Below are positions 50,910 through 59,943 of a stretch of 64,000 bases of DNA, piece after piece. The position numbers and the translations under genes are program-made. Origin of the DNA: Burkholderia latens (lineage in GTDB: Bacteria; Pseudomonadota; Gammaproteobacteria; Burkholderiales; Burkholderiaceae); assembly GCF_902499045.1 (NCBI RefSeq), contig NZ_CABVPL010000004.1:1-64000 (forward strand), written 5' to 3'. Position 1 is the first letter of the stretch, and each line of letters begins with the position of its first letter. The notes under the pieces were generated by a model that saw only the letters and a program-made list of their open reading frames with translations, made no database searches and was not told the DNA's origin.

Positions 50910-52246
50910 GCTCCACGCTCCTGAATCAGCTCACCGATACGCGGCGCCAACGTGACTTCCACTGGCTCGTTGGCGAGCAGCAGGCTCCGGCGCCGCATGT
51001 GCTCGATCAGGGTATCGCTCGCGACGCCGTAGCTGCCGATGGTCCGCTTCGACAGGACGAGCCCCTGGTCGGTCCAGCGCACCTTCGCCTTCGCCGTCGC
51101 GACGTCCTGCTGCAGCGCCGAAAAGAAATCCACGATCATGCGTGGTGCACCCTTCAGCACCTCATCGAACTGATTGCCGTTTGGCGCGGCGACGGCTGGC
51201 TCGCGCCGAATCTCAACCGGATTGACGGCCCCGGCCGGTGGCGGAAGCTCAAGCGCCATCTGCCGCGTGTCCGGGCCTTTCGGCGCCACGTGCTCAGCCG
51301 GCGCCGCTGGCGTCGCGGCCGTCGTCGTACCTTCCGGGGCAGCAGCCGGCCGCGAACCTGGACCGGACTGCTCGCCGCCGCCGGCTGCGACGGACGCCGG
51401 CGCAAGGACATCTGTCGCAGGCTGCGCCGGCGCAGGTGCAGGTGCAGCCGTGGGCGTCGGCGTGGCCGCCGTCGGCGACACTTCGACCTTCGGCTCCAGT
51501 TCCGCCGCGACATGGATAGCAGAGGGAACGGCGAACGTCACCGGCTCGAAAACCGCCCGCTGCGCTTTCCGATCGAAGTCCGCAGCCGTCGCAACCGCCT
51601 GCCGCACGACCTTGTGGGTCAGCGACTCGACTCCCATCGGGCTCTGCGTCGGGTTGATGGCCCCAAATATCTCGGCCTGCACTTCGGAATCGAGCCCGCC
51701 GAGCAGTTCGGTGCCGACCAGCGCATGCGCCAGCATGCCGGTTCGCATCCGTTCGACCGGAAGCGGCGTAGCGCGACGCGTCACTCGATAGCTCGCGTCG
51801 GCGAGCCACGGCCCGAGTGCACCATGGACGGACGGGTTCCAGACCTGCCGGTCCGTTGCGCGCTCTACGTCGAAATGACGATACGGTTCGTCCAGGCCGG
51901 AGCAGATCGCCGCGAGAAACACGCCGTAGTTGTATTGCGGCTCAATCCTTCGACGGCGCTCGGACGACAGGTTCGTGCCAAACTTCAACCCACCCGACAG
52001 CCGCATTGCGTAGAACGCCGTTTCGACTGTCCATCGGAAAGCGCCGGCCGGCTCCCGGTACAACTCCGGGCTGAACGGTACAGACGAAAACCAGCCTGCA
52101 CACCGCCGGATCAGTACCATCCATTTCCGGTCGAACTCCTCGCGCGACGATTCATTCGCACATTGAGCAATCAGGTCGATACGGCGTTCGTTACGGATCA
52201 CGAGCTCTGGTGTGTCTGCCGGTACAAAAAGGCGTGCGTCGATCAT
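50906..52246 (-). CDS. TraI_2 (MOBH)-like protein with degenerate metal site
   Basis: A 446-residue protein. The N-terminal part (1-235) has the TraI_2 fold of MOBH relaxases. The conserved HHH..GGLLxHxLEVA motif reads YREPAGAFRWTVETAFYA. The HD block (FLAALLHDxGK) reads FLAAICSGLDEPYRHFD. A long Ala/Pro-rich linker (about 245-345) leads to a winged-helix TraI_2_C domain (VRWTDQGLVLSKRTIGSYGVASDTLIEHMRRRSLL, about 385-420). It is encoded just before traD, the normal relaxase position. Loss of the metal-binding His residues questions nicking activity. The ATG at 52246 is preferred; it shares a base with the trbL stop. Confidence 0.75.
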   Translation of the reverse strand: MIDARLFVPADTPELVIRNERRIDLIAQCANESSREEFDRKWMVLIRRCAGWFSSVPFSPELYREPAGAFRWTVETAFYAMRLSGGLKFGTNLSSERRRRIEPQYNYGVFLAAICSGLDEPYRHFDVERATDRQVWNPSVHGALGPWLADASYRVTRRATPLPVERMRTGMLAHALVGTELLGGLDSEVQAEIFGAINPTQSPMGVESLTHKVVRQAVATAADFDRKAQRAVFEPVTFAVPSAIHVAAELEPKVEVSPTAATPTPTAAPAPAPAQPATDVLAPASVAAGGGEQSGPGSRPAAAPEGTTTAATPAAPAEHVAPKGPDTRQMALELPPPAGAVNPVEIRREPAVAAPNGNQFDEVLKGAPRMIVDFFSALQQDVATAKAKVRWTDQGLVLSKRTIGSYGVASDTLIEHMRRRSLLLANEPVEVTLAPRIGELIQERGA

Positions 52247-53256
52247 CAAAGCATGCCCTTCGTCGCAAGCTTCGTCAGGCTCTTGAACGCCCCGCCGCTT
52301 GCGTTGGCGCCGCCACCGAACATCGATGCGAACTTCGGAATTTCGAAAGCGAGGATCAACACAAAGATCGAAAGGTCAAGCGTCAACGAGCCCGCGTAGG
52401 GTGTCGTCAGCCCCTTCGAGATCGTGTTCCCGAATGACGTCGCAAGCGTGGCGGTCATCAATCGTTGAAGAATCGCGGCAACGACCATGTACATGCCCGC
52501 GCCGATCGTAAAATCGAGCCAACTCTTGAACCATCCTCGCGTGAACTCCGACATGCCAAGAGCAAATGCGATCTTTCCGACCACGATCGCGACGGCCATC
52601 TGAATGGTTCCGAGTGACACGTAAAAGAGAAAAACCAACGCTGCAACCTCAAGGAAGACCCATGCGAACAGCAGCGGTAGAAGGTTGATCAACAGTGCGA
52701 TGTACGTCCACCAGTGCTCTGCCTTCAGTGCTTCGTTGACCGCATCGAATATCGCCCCCGCCGACTTCACCATCGCCAAAGGCAGAGATTGTGCGTCGGT
52801 CCCTGACACCGCAATCGCCATGTCGTTAAACCATTTATAGAATCCGGGCGCCCACGTACCGTAGGCGAGATAGACGGACGCGAAGATCCCGAGAATGGCA
52901 AGGTCTTCGAACACGCTGCCCCAGGCCGCGACCGGGTCCTTCGTTGCTGCGAATCGGATAAACGCCACGATAATGGTGATGACCGCAAGGCCTCCCGCCA
53001 TCTTGTCCGAATCTTTGTCGAGCGACTTGCTAACCGTTACGGCGAGATCGATCAGATCCTTCATGATCTTCGTGATCTCTTCGATGGCGGCCGTCGCGCC
53101 CTTCGCCACCTCGCCCACCACGTAGCTCGAACTCCATCCAGTTGTTCCCAACTGGGTCAACGTATCCTGCAACGATGCCCGGGCTACCGCGGGCAGCACG
53201 AGCGCGACGAGTAGCACGCCACTCAGCAGCCACTGACGGATCATGCTGCGCTTCAT
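52246..53256 (-). CDS. trbL: TrbL/VirB6-like inner-membrane channel protein
   Basis: A 336-residue polytopic protein. It starts with a signal-like helix (RQWLLSGVLLVALVLPAVARA) and has at least five further hydrophobic helices (GGLAVITIIVAFIRFA, LAILGIFASVYLAY, IALLINLLPLLFAWVFLEVAALVFLFYVSLG, AVAIVVGKIAFALG, MYMVVAAILQRLM, LSIFVLILAFEIPKFA). The Gly/Ala-rich C-terminus ends KLATKGML. The order TrbE-TrbJ-TrbL matches IncP Trb systems. Its ATG overlaps the TrbJ stop. Confidence 0.88.
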   Translation of the reverse strand: MKRSMIRQWLLSGVLLVALVLPAVARASLQDTLTQLGTTGWSSSYVVGEVAKGATAAIEEITKIMKDLIDLAVTVSKSLDKDSDKMAGGLAVITIIVAFIRFAATKDPVAAWGSVFEDLAILGIFASVYLAYGTWAPGFYKWFNDMAIAVSGTDAQSLPLAMVKSAGAIFDAVNEALKAEHWWTYIALLINLLPLLFAWVFLEVAALVFLFYVSLGTIQMAVAIVVGKIAFALGMSEFTRGWFKSWLDFTIGAGMYMVVAAILQRLMTATLATSFGNTISKGLTTPYAGSLTLDLSIFVLILAFEIPKFASMFGGGANASGGAFKSLTKLATKGML

Positions 53257-53993
53257 TGCGAGGTAATCCCGTAGGCGGCCCGTTCAGCCTGTTGCTTGGA
53301 AATGAACTTCTCCGCGTCCGCAGCCTTTTCCTTATCGTCTTCCGCCTGCTGCGCGTCCTTCTGCGCATCCTTCTGGGCTTTCGCCGCGTTGAGCTGGAGT
53401 ATGTCCGCGTTCTGGCTCGTCACGATGTCGAGGTAGTGCGTCGTGATCTCGGCCGTCGCCTGCTGCGTCGGCGACATCGACAGCTGGGATTGCAACTCCT
53501 GTCGCCGTTGCGCCATCTCGGTTGTGTGCTGCATGATGTTCGAGCCCATCTGAAACAGGTTCCGCGCGACCTTGTCGTTCTGCTGGAACAACGTGTTCAT
53601 ATCGGAGAACCACTGTGCGTTCGACTTGCCGGAACGGCTGATCAACCCCTGCACCTGCGTGACCCATTCACCACCCTTCTGCAGGTCCCCGTACAGCCCC
53701 TGAAGCGTTCCCACCAGCCCCTTGACCTTGTTGATGTCGCCCGTGATCTGGTCGTACGCGGCTTTCCACGCCGCGGGGTTCAGGTTCTGCGCCTGCAGCA
53801 GATCGTTCACCATCATCTGGTACTGGTAGAGTATGTTGGTGTTCTGGTAGATCTCGCCCTTGACGGCCTTGGCCGCCGATATCACGTTCTGCACGTAGTT
53901 GATCGGGTCGAACACTTCGAGCGCCGACGCGTGCTGGGCGACGAAGAGGGAGGCCGCGAACGCCGCGGCGCGAAGTGACGGCAAGAGTTTCAT
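53253..53993 (-). CDS. trbJ: TrbJ/VirB5-like periplasmic T4SS protein
   Basis: A 246-residue secreted protein. The signal peptide ends QHASA-LEVF. FDPINYVQNVISA right after cleavage is the TrbJ/VirB5 signature. A helical bundle with LYQYQMMVNDLLQAQNLNP, VKGLVGTLQGLYGDLQKGGEWV and ENI-like MGSNIMQHTTEMAQRRQELQ follows, then a charged Ala/Lys/Asp-rich C-terminal helix. It is a pilus-tip or minor pilin type protein. The start at 53993 is set by the signal peptide. Confidence 0.88.
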   Translation of the reverse strand: MKLLPSLRAAAFAASLFVAQHASALEVFDPINYVQNVISAAKAVKGEIYQNTNILYQYQMMVNDLLQAQNLNPAAWKAAYDQITGDINKVKGLVGTLQGLYGDLQKGGEWVTQVQGLISRSGKSNAQWFSDMNTLFQQNDKVARNLFQMGSNIMQHTTEMAQRRQELQSQLSMSPTQQATAEITTHYLDIVTSQNADILQLNAAKAQKDAQKDAQQAEDDKEKAADAEKFISKQQAERAAYGITSQ

Positions 53994-54004
53994 CGTGGGG
54001 CCTT

Positions 54005-54220
54005 TCAGTCGAGGAATCGAAATGCCGCCGTACGAGCGGCGCACGGCGTCGTAGGTACGTCGTGCGGCTGTTCCTGAAGCGACCGAAGCGGGCCGCCCGG
54101 CGGCGCAATCAGAAGGACGCGAACGGGCGTCCCGATGGCGATCTGGTCAATTTCGTCTGCGGTGAGCGCGAAGAGGTCGCGGTACAGAGACTGCAGGTTG
54201 GGAGTCGGATTGAGCTTCAT
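54005..54220 (-). CDS. Small hypothetical protein between trbE and trbJ
   Basis: A 71-residue soluble protein starting MKLNPTPNLQSLYRDLFALTADEIDQIAIGTPVRVLLIAPP. It begins 10 bp after trbE and ends 11 bp before trbJ with GAGAGGGACCCA as Shine-Dalgarno. No family recognised; not a known Trb subunit. Likely element-specific. Confidence 0.6.
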   Translation of the reverse strand: MKLNPTPNLQSLYRDLFALTADEIDQIAIGTPVRVLLIAPPGGPLRSLQEQPHDVPTTPCAARTAAFRFLD

Positions 54221-54230
54221 TGGGTCCCTC

Positions 54231-56708
54231 TCAGTCAACGGTGGCCATTTCTTCGAGATAATCTTCACGCCACGTCGGCGAGCCGGTGGCCAAATGCTTG
54301 TCGAGCGTGCGCTGAGCCGCGCCGTCTGCGCGCAAGATCGCGAGCGCTTCCTTCGGGAATTTCGCCTGCAACATCCGGGAGTGATCCGGCGTGACCCATA
54401 GGTAGTCGCGGTTGGGAATGCCCTCGCTGATCATGTCGATCTGGTCGTCGGTCAGCCCAAACACGTCGCGATAGAGGCGCTTGTTGTTCCGGGCGTCACG
54501 GTTCGGCAGGAAGAAGAAGTTCTGGATGTTCTCCTTCAAGATTTCGAAGTTCGGGACGCGCTCAAGCTGGCTCAGCGACTGCGTCGCCATGACGAGCGTG
54601 CCGTTCAGGCCGCGGATCGTGACCGCCCACATTTCCAGCCGTGCATAGAAGCGCGGGTACCGGAAGAAGAAGCCGCACTCCTCGACCTCGATGATCGTGA
54701 CGCGCTTGCCATCCAGCCATTGCGAGATGCGGTAGAAGGCATAGTCCATGAACAGCGCCGCTGCGACCGGGTAGCTTTCGAACAGCTCGCCCATCTCGAT
54801 CGCCAGATCGTCCGAAAGAGAGAACGCGTCTTCGACGTGATCGAAGAAACGACCGTTCTTTTCCCCCTTCGTCCAGATCTGCAGGCGCTCGCGCAACTCG
54901 ACGGGCAACAACGTGGTCAGGAACGAAAGCGTCCAGTACTCCCGGCCATAGCCCTGCGCCAGCGTGACGACCCGCTCGTAAATCGTCCGTTGCTGTTGCG
55001 GGCTGCACGTGAAGTCCTCACCGTCGCCCTCAATTGCCATCTGGACCCAGTCCGACACGTACGTGTAGTGCCGCGGATCGGCCAGCAGGGATAGCGGGTT
55101 GACCTGTGTCGCGGCCGCAAACTTGCCGGTTGCATCGACGAATTTGCCGTCGGCAAACACGGTCGGGATGCGCGTCGACCGGTTCTTGTCAAACTTGATG
55201 CGGCGCGGTTGAAAGCGCCCCGTTTGCGAGACGAGAAAGTTGAGGAAAATGGTCTTGCCGGCACCGATCGGGCCCACAATCAGCGTGTGAGACTTCCCGC
55301 TCGGATCGTGCAACGTGACGCGCTGCAGGGTACGATGACGCGTCGGAAGAAGCGTCAGCGGGCCGACCTTCTGTCCGAGCTGCTGCGTGAGCCACTGGTT
55401 GACGTCGCTCCCTTCCGCAACACCGCGCACGGGTGCAATGTCGGACACCACCGGCGTTTCGACAAACTGCAGCCGCTTCTGCTGGTCCCACCTGCCCGGC
55501 AGCGTCGATGCCCATGCCGCGGCGAGGTTCCGCTTCTCGACGAGCACACCGAAGCCGGCGTTACCGATGCGGCCAACGATTTCGCGCGCGTTGTCGTCGC
55601 ACTCATCGATCGTCTCCCCATAGACGACTACCGAGATATTCGCGAAGCCGTACTGCTGGCCGTCGGCGATCAGGCGCGCCAGTGCGTTCTCCGCCTCTTC
55701 GGCGAGGATTTCACGCCCTTTCTCGTTCTCCATACTTTCCTTTTTCTCATCCTTCGAGAAAAAGCTCTTCAGTACCTTGACCGGGCTGAATGCAGCGACC
55801 TTGTAGAACTTGCGCATCTTCTCGATGTACGCCTGCGCCTTGCTGGTCGACAGGAATCGAAACATCACGCACACATCGAACTCGGCGTCGACGTCGGCGA
55901 GGACGTCGAGCGCGGCCTCCTGGAACCCCATCCACTCTTTCACGGCGATGATCTTCGCGTACCGCGTGCCGTAGGCGGATTCGAACATGATGTGTTCTGC
56001 GCCGTACGTCACGAAGCTCTCTGTCAGGTGCGTGTCGAGCATCGTCACGGGATAACGTACCCGCCGCGGCGGAACCGACGGATTGGCGGTCTGGTGCAGA
56101 AAGGCGAGCGCGTTCTGCAGTTGAAGGCGCTTCATCTTGAGGCGGGCTACGCCCCCCTTGAACGCGTCCAGGATGCCTTCGAAGCGCTTGATATCCGACG
56201 TGATCCTTTCCATGTCGAACACGAATGCACTACGCGTGAACACCATATCCTTCACAGTCTCAAGCAAGGCGATCGGTACCGACTTGCCGCCCACCGTGAT
56301 GTGATAGGCGATCTTCTCGAAAAGCTTGTTGATACCCGTCTCGGGCGTATACGCCAGCGCGAGCGAGTGGGTATTGCGGAAGTATTTTCCGCTCCCTACA
56401 CTCTTCTGGTTGATTGCGTCGACGTGCTGATCCATCACCGATGCGAAGCGTCCACTGATCTCGCCCCGGACGCGACGATGCGACATACGCCACCACGCAG
56501 TGATCCGATGATCGAAGTTCTTGCAGGCGTGGTCGAGGTTGTCGCGGGCCGCCGAGATCTCGTCAGTGTTCGGGCTGTCCGCATCCACGCCTTCGAACGT
56601 GTAAAGCGTCAACAGTGACCCGTCCTTGTCGAGAACGACTTCGGGGGTCACCATCGTTGCCCACGGGGCGATTTCCTGAATCGCACGACGCTTCGGGTTC
56701 GCGCTCAC
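54231..56708 (-). CDS. trbE: TrbE/VirB4 T4SS ATPase
   Basis: An 825-residue VirB4-family ATPase. The N-terminal CagE/TrbE domain spans about 1-430. Walker A GPIGAGKT is near 479-486. The C-terminal motor domain contains VTIIEVEECGFFFRYPRFYARLEMW (Walker B region, about 665-690), NGTLVMATQSLSQLERVPNFEILKENIQNFFFLPN and a terminal LGLTDDQIDMISEGIPNRDYLW-like segment. It powers pilus biogenesis and substrate transfer. Start is GTG at 56708, overlapping trbD by 4 bp. Confidence 0.95.
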   Translation of the reverse strand: MSANPKRRAIQEIAPWATMVTPEVVLDKDGSLLTLYTFEGVDADSPNTDEISAARDNLDHACKNFDHRITAWWRMSHRRVRGEISGRFASVMDQHVDAINQKSVGSGKYFRNTHSLALAYTPETGINKLFEKIAYHITVGGKSVPIALLETVKDMVFTRSAFVFDMERITSDIKRFEGILDAFKGGVARLKMKRLQLQNALAFLHQTANPSVPPRRVRYPVTMLDTHLTESFVTYGAEHIMFESAYGTRYAKIIAVKEWMGFQEAALDVLADVDAEFDVCVMFRFLSTSKAQAYIEKMRKFYKVAAFSPVKVLKSFFSKDEKKESMENEKGREILAEEAENALARLIADGQQYGFANISVVVYGETIDECDDNAREIVGRIGNAGFGVLVEKRNLAAAWASTLPGRWDQQKRLQFVETPVVSDIAPVRGVAEGSDVNQWLTQQLGQKVGPLTLLPTRHRTLQRVTLHDPSGKSHTLIVGPIGAGKTIFLNFLVSQTGRFQPRRIKFDKNRSTRIPTVFADGKFVDATGKFAAATQVNPLSLLADPRHYTYVSDWVQMAIEGDGEDFTCSPQQQRTIYERVVTLAQGYGREYWTLSFLTTLLPVELRERLQIWTKGEKNGRFFDHVEDAFSLSDDLAIEMGELFESYPVAAALFMDYAFYRISQWLDGKRVTIIEVEECGFFFRYPRFYARLEMWAVTIRGLNGTLVMATQSLSQLERVPNFEILKENIQNFFFLPNRDARNNKRLYRDVFGLTDDQIDMISEGIPNRDYLWVTPDHSRMLQAKFPKEALAILRADGAAQRTLDKHLATGSPTWREDYLEEMATVD

Positions 56709-57016
56709 AGCGGCAGCTCCTGATCAAATCCATACGGTCGCCGGAATCGGGCGGCGACATCGGCGGTAGGCAACGGCTCGTGCACATCGGGGTACCGGTT
56801 GTAGACGACCAGTACCTCTTTCCACCACGGATCGCTCGACGAAAGCCAACGAAGCACCCAGTGCACGACGATGCCGATGACAAGATAGATCGGCGACATG
56901 CTGCTGTAGCAGAGCAGCGCCGTCAGCGTGCCGTTGGCGATTGCGAGTCCGCGATCGGCGCCACCCATCTGGCGCGGCAGCGAAAGCGACCGGCTGACTT
57001 TTTTCGGTTCACGCAC
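56705..57016 (-). CDS. trbD: TrbD/VirB3-like T4SS protein
   Basis: A 103-residue protein. It has a basic N-terminus (REPKKVSRSLSLPRQMGGADR), two adjacent hydrophobic segments (GTLTALLCYSSMSPIYLVIGIVVHWVLRWL, about 29-58) and DPWWKEVLVVYNRYPDVHEPLP, typical of TrbD/VirB3. GTG start at 57016 overlaps the trbC stop by 8 bp. Confidence 0.88.
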   Translation of the reverse strand: MREPKKVSRSLSLPRQMGGADRGLAIANGTLTALLCYSSMSPIYLVIGIVVHWVLRWLSSSDPWWKEVLVVYNRYPDVHEPLPTADVAARFRRPYGFDQELPL

Positions 57017-57389
57017 AGGTGTAGTTGATCTTCAGCTGGTTCTTCACGAGCGCGGTCGCGCAGGACGCAAAGCCGAGACCCACGATCACCGTCGAAAGCA
57101 GCTTCCCGAAGTTGCTCTCAGAGTTGGCGATCAGTACGCCACCGACGATGATCAGCACGATGCCGATCCCGAACAGCCACGGCCCACTGACGTACGCTTG
57201 AATCAGGCAGATGAAGTTGGCGGCATTGCCCAGATCGCCCAGGTCAACCGCTTTTGCGGGTAGCGCGGCAAACGAGAGGATCAGTGCGATCAGTGTCGAG
57301 AGCCGTTGTCCCCGCCCGAACAAATAGCGGGCGGTGTCCAGCGCCTTTTTCTTGATCAGCGAAAACAACGTTTGGATGTGCTTCTTCAT
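57009..57389 (-). CDS. trbC: TrbC/VirB2-like pilin
   Basis: A 126-residue prepilin. It has a long basic leader (MKKHIQTLFSLIKKKALDTARYLFGRGQRLS), a hydrophobic signal helix ending AKA-VDLGD, then two TM helices (LFGIGIVLIIVGGVLIA and FGKLLSTVIVGLGFASCATALV). Three Cys remain (FICLIQ, FASCAT, NYTCA end). Position before trbD fits. Confidence 0.85.
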   Translation of the reverse strand: MKKHIQTLFSLIKKKALDTARYLFGRGQRLSTLIALILSFAALPAKAVDLGDLGNAANFICLIQAYVSGPWLFGIGIVLIIVGGVLIANSESNFGKLLSTVIVGLGFASCATALVKNQLKINYTCA

Positions 57390-57405
57390 CGAAAACCCCG
57401 TGTGG

Positions 57406-58452
57406 TTAGAAAACGCGTTCGAGGACGTAGTCCCCGTCTTTGAAACCCTTGATGGCCAGCACTTCGGACACGTGGCGCAGCTCGCCCGTGCGACGAAGGT
57501 GGATGACGTAGTGGAAGCAGTCGGCGATTGCCTTGCGCATGTCGGCCAGCTCCCAACGGCTGCCCGGCGGGATGCCTAACATTGCAAGGCTCTCGAGGCG
57601 GCTCAAGCCGCCGCGCGCATCGTTCGAGTGAATTGAACCCATTCCGCCGTCGTGGCCGGTGCTGAGCGCCTGGATGAAGTCGTACGCTTCCCCGCCGCGC
57701 ACTTCGCCGACGATGATTCGGTCAGGTCGGAACCGCAGGCAAAGTGCAACGAGCACTTGCGCAGTCACCCCCTTATCCAGATTCGAGAGCAAGCGGACGA
57801 GATTCGGAACCGTCAGCTTCAGTTCCTTCGTGTCTTCGATCGTGATGACACGCTCGTCGTCCGGGATCGCGCCATTGAGCGCGTTGAGGAAGGTCGTTTT
57901 GCCGGTAGAGGTTCCGCCCGCTACCAGGACGTTGGCCCGGCTCCTCACCATTTCGGCGAAAGCTTCTTCCAGCACCTCGTTCTCGGCGCCCCGGGGGAAA
58001 ATTGCCCGCTCGGCGTCGCGCTTCGCGTGCACACGAGAGAACGCCCCCAGCCGGGTGTAGTCCCCCAATGCCAGATTCGTTTCACGATGTCGACGTATCG
58101 CGAGCGCATCACCGTCGATGGCGGTCGGTTTCATGACCGCGGCGATCCGGAGGTTGTCGTGCCCCGCGTTGATGATCCCTTGCGCGGTTCCCCGCAGCGC
58201 CGACTTCTCGACGGAGGCTGCGAGCGAATGGATAGCACCGGTCAATGTCATCGGATTGAACTGGGCGTCCAGGCGATGCATCACGCCCCGCTCTTCGACC
58301 CAGATGTTGCCCGCGTTGTTGATCAACACTTCGGCGACGTTCGGGTTGTGTAGCGGTTCTTCGATCAACTTCAACGACTCGAAGAACAGCTTCACAGCGT
58401 TCTCTTCGAGTCGTGCGACCTTCAGGAAGGGACTTTCGGCAATTTCAGACAT
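57406..58452 (-). CDS. trbB: TrbB/VirB11 T4SS ATPase
   Basis: A 348-residue secretion ATPase. The N-terminal domain (LFFESLKLIEEPLHNPNVAEVLINNAGNIWVEERG) is followed by Walker A AGGTSTGKTTFLNAL near 177-191, the Asp box ITIEDTKELKL, Walker B LRFRPDRIIVGEVRGGEAYDF and His box TGHDGGMGSIHSNDARGGL. It ends FKDGDYVLERVF. First gene of the trb operon; the start at 58452 gives the standard TrbB length. Upstream (58453-58727) is promoter space without a gene. Confidence 0.95.
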   Translation of the reverse strand: MSEIAESPFLKVARLEENAVKLFFESLKLIEEPLHNPNVAEVLINNAGNIWVEERGVMHRLDAQFNPMTLTGAIHSLAASVEKSALRGTAQGIINAGHDNLRIAAVMKPTAIDGDALAIRRHRETNLALGDYTRLGAFSRVHAKRDAERAIFPRGAENEVLEEAFAEMVRSRANVLVAGGTSTGKTTFLNALNGAIPDDERVITIEDTKELKLTVPNLVRLLSNLDKGVTAQVLVALCLRFRPDRIIVGEVRGGEAYDFIQALSTGHDGGMGSIHSNDARGGLSRLESLAMLGIPPGSRWELADMRKAIADCFHYVIHLRRTGELRHVSEVLAIKGFKDGDYVLERVF

Positions 58453-58666
58453 GCAGCTATTGTTCAAGCTGGCACATCCGCCAATCGCCTGAAAGAATGG
58501 CTAAATTGAGCAGCTTTTCCGCGGCTGGCGAAGTGCGCCGCGGTACGCACAAAGCACGGCATCGCGCGCAACTGGTTGAGGGGGTAAAACCGAAATGCTC
58601 CAGAAAAACGTATAGCTTTCTCCCCGCTCTTACCTCTGGACTGGTGGCAGGCGTTTGCGAGGGACC

Positions 58667-58694
58667 AAAAAAAACCCGGTCACGTGGACCGGGT
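58667..58694 (-). terminator. Terminator of the VWA/metallopeptidase gene
   Basis: ACCCGGTC-ACGTG-GACCGGGT (58674-58694) followed on the minus strand by eight Ts (58674-58667). It insulates the MoxR/VWA group from the trb operon. Confidence 0.85.
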
Positions 58695-58727
58695 GTGTTT
58701 CAGGAAATAGCGAGCCATTGCAGCCGC

Positions 58728-59936
58728 TCAACAGACGACTTCGATCGTCTCGCCGAACGGCGCGCGCCGGGCGCGCTTCAGCGGTGTCGTCGACGCCCAA
58801 AGGACCGGGTATGCCGGCTCTTCGGTGGGAAACATCCCCTCCATGTCGGTCAGGTACACCAGGAACGCGGGGCGGATGTCCTCACCCTTTATCCGGCGGA
58901 ACGGATCGACAAACGAGGTGCCACCGCCGCCTTTCAGCGGCGCGAGGTCGACCGGATCTCCCAACTCGAAGACCTGAACCTGCGTCACACGCTCGTCGCA
59001 ATCGATCACGATCAAGCGACGCGGGCGGATCGCACCGGCAACCGCCAGAATCTCGGCCGCGAACTGCGCCTGCGTTTCGTCCCAGACCGAGCCGCTGGCG
59101 TCGCGGACGAACACCGCATCACCCACCTGCGGCTCGTTCAGCGACGGCAAATACATGCCGAGGTGCAGGTAGCGCCGATTCGGCTGCGCCCACGTGTAGT
59201 CCGTCGGCACCGCATCCTGCGCGAATCGATGCAGGAGCGACCGCCAGTCGACCACCGGTGCCACGGATTGCTCGACCGCGGCCTGTAACGCGCCTCCGAG
59301 CTTCCCGCAGACCTGCGCCGCCTTGGCCGCCTGCAGCACAGCCAGCTTCCACTCGGCTTCCTTGGCCGCCTTATCGGGCCCGGCGTACTGCCGAACTTCC
59401 CCGCAAGAATTGGCAGGCCAGGCCGACCGATCATCCGCCGGATCCAACGGTTCAGCGCCCGGCGAGCCAGCGGATTTTCCCGGCTTGCCTCCCGACTGCG
59501 GAGGGGACGGCTGGCTGCCGCCCTGTCGCTTCGCCGTTTGCCGAGAATCGTTCAGGCGCTTGCCGTAGATTTCCTCCGCGGACATCCCCTTGAAGCACGG
59601 GTCGACGAGCGCACCACGTGGAAGCTGCATGCCGGCATCCAATACGATCGGGTTGATCGCGTAGTCGGCCGCCTCGTTCCAACCTGCCGGATCGCGATAT
59701 CCCTGCCGCCAACAATGCCCGTTCGCGACGTGCCACACCTCATGGGCGAGCACGCCACGGATCTCCAGGTCGGTCAGGTCCGCCGCATACGCCGGGTTAT
59801 AGCCCAGCGATTCGCCGTCCGTCCAAAACGTCCTGCAGCTCGGATCCTCGCGGACTTTGAGCCGAAGCGCCAGGGCGCCGATGAACGGGTGGTCGAGTAC
59901 CAGCGCGGTGCGCTGCTTCGCGATGCGTGCGTCCAT
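58728..59936 (-). CDS. VWA-like HExxH metallopeptidase (DUF2201 type)
   Basis: A 402-residue protein. The N-terminal domain has HEVWH (His65, Glu66, His69; LAHEVWHVANGHCWR), with NEAADYAINPIVLDAG (about 87-102) giving the next helix. A disordered Ser/Gly/Pro linker spans about 132-180. The C-terminal VWA-like domain has the MIDAS motif DASGSVWDE (about 278), VIDCDERVTQVQ and GGGGTSFVDPF. The family pairs with MoxR AAA ATPases. Downstream of MoxR and DUF3150, the three genes look like a chaperone/protease module. Confidence 0.85.
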   Translation of the reverse strand: MDARIAKQRTALVLDHPFIGALALRLKVREDPSCRTFWTDGESLGYNPAYAADLTDLEIRGVLAHEVWHVANGHCWRQGYRDPAGWNEAADYAINPIVLDAGMQLPRGALVDPCFKGMSAEEIYGKRLNDSRQTAKRQGGSQPSPPQSGGKPGKSAGSPGAEPLDPADDRSAWPANSCGEVRQYAGPDKAAKEAEWKLAVLQAAKAAQVCGKLGGALQAAVEQSVAPVVDWRSLLHRFAQDAVPTDYTWAQPNRRYLHLGMYLPSLNEPQVGDAVFVRDASGSVWDETQAQFAAEILAVAGAIRPRRLIVIDCDERVTQVQVFELGDPVDLAPLKGGGGTSFVDPFRRIKGEDIRPAFLVYLTDMEGMFPTEEPAYPVLWASTTPLKRARRAPFGETIEVVC

Positions 59937-59943
59937 GGCGACC

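Noticed and set aside
52324-52330. TCGATGCG match to the leader element core
   Set aside because: Inside trbL coding sequence, without flanking inverted repeat or hairpin.
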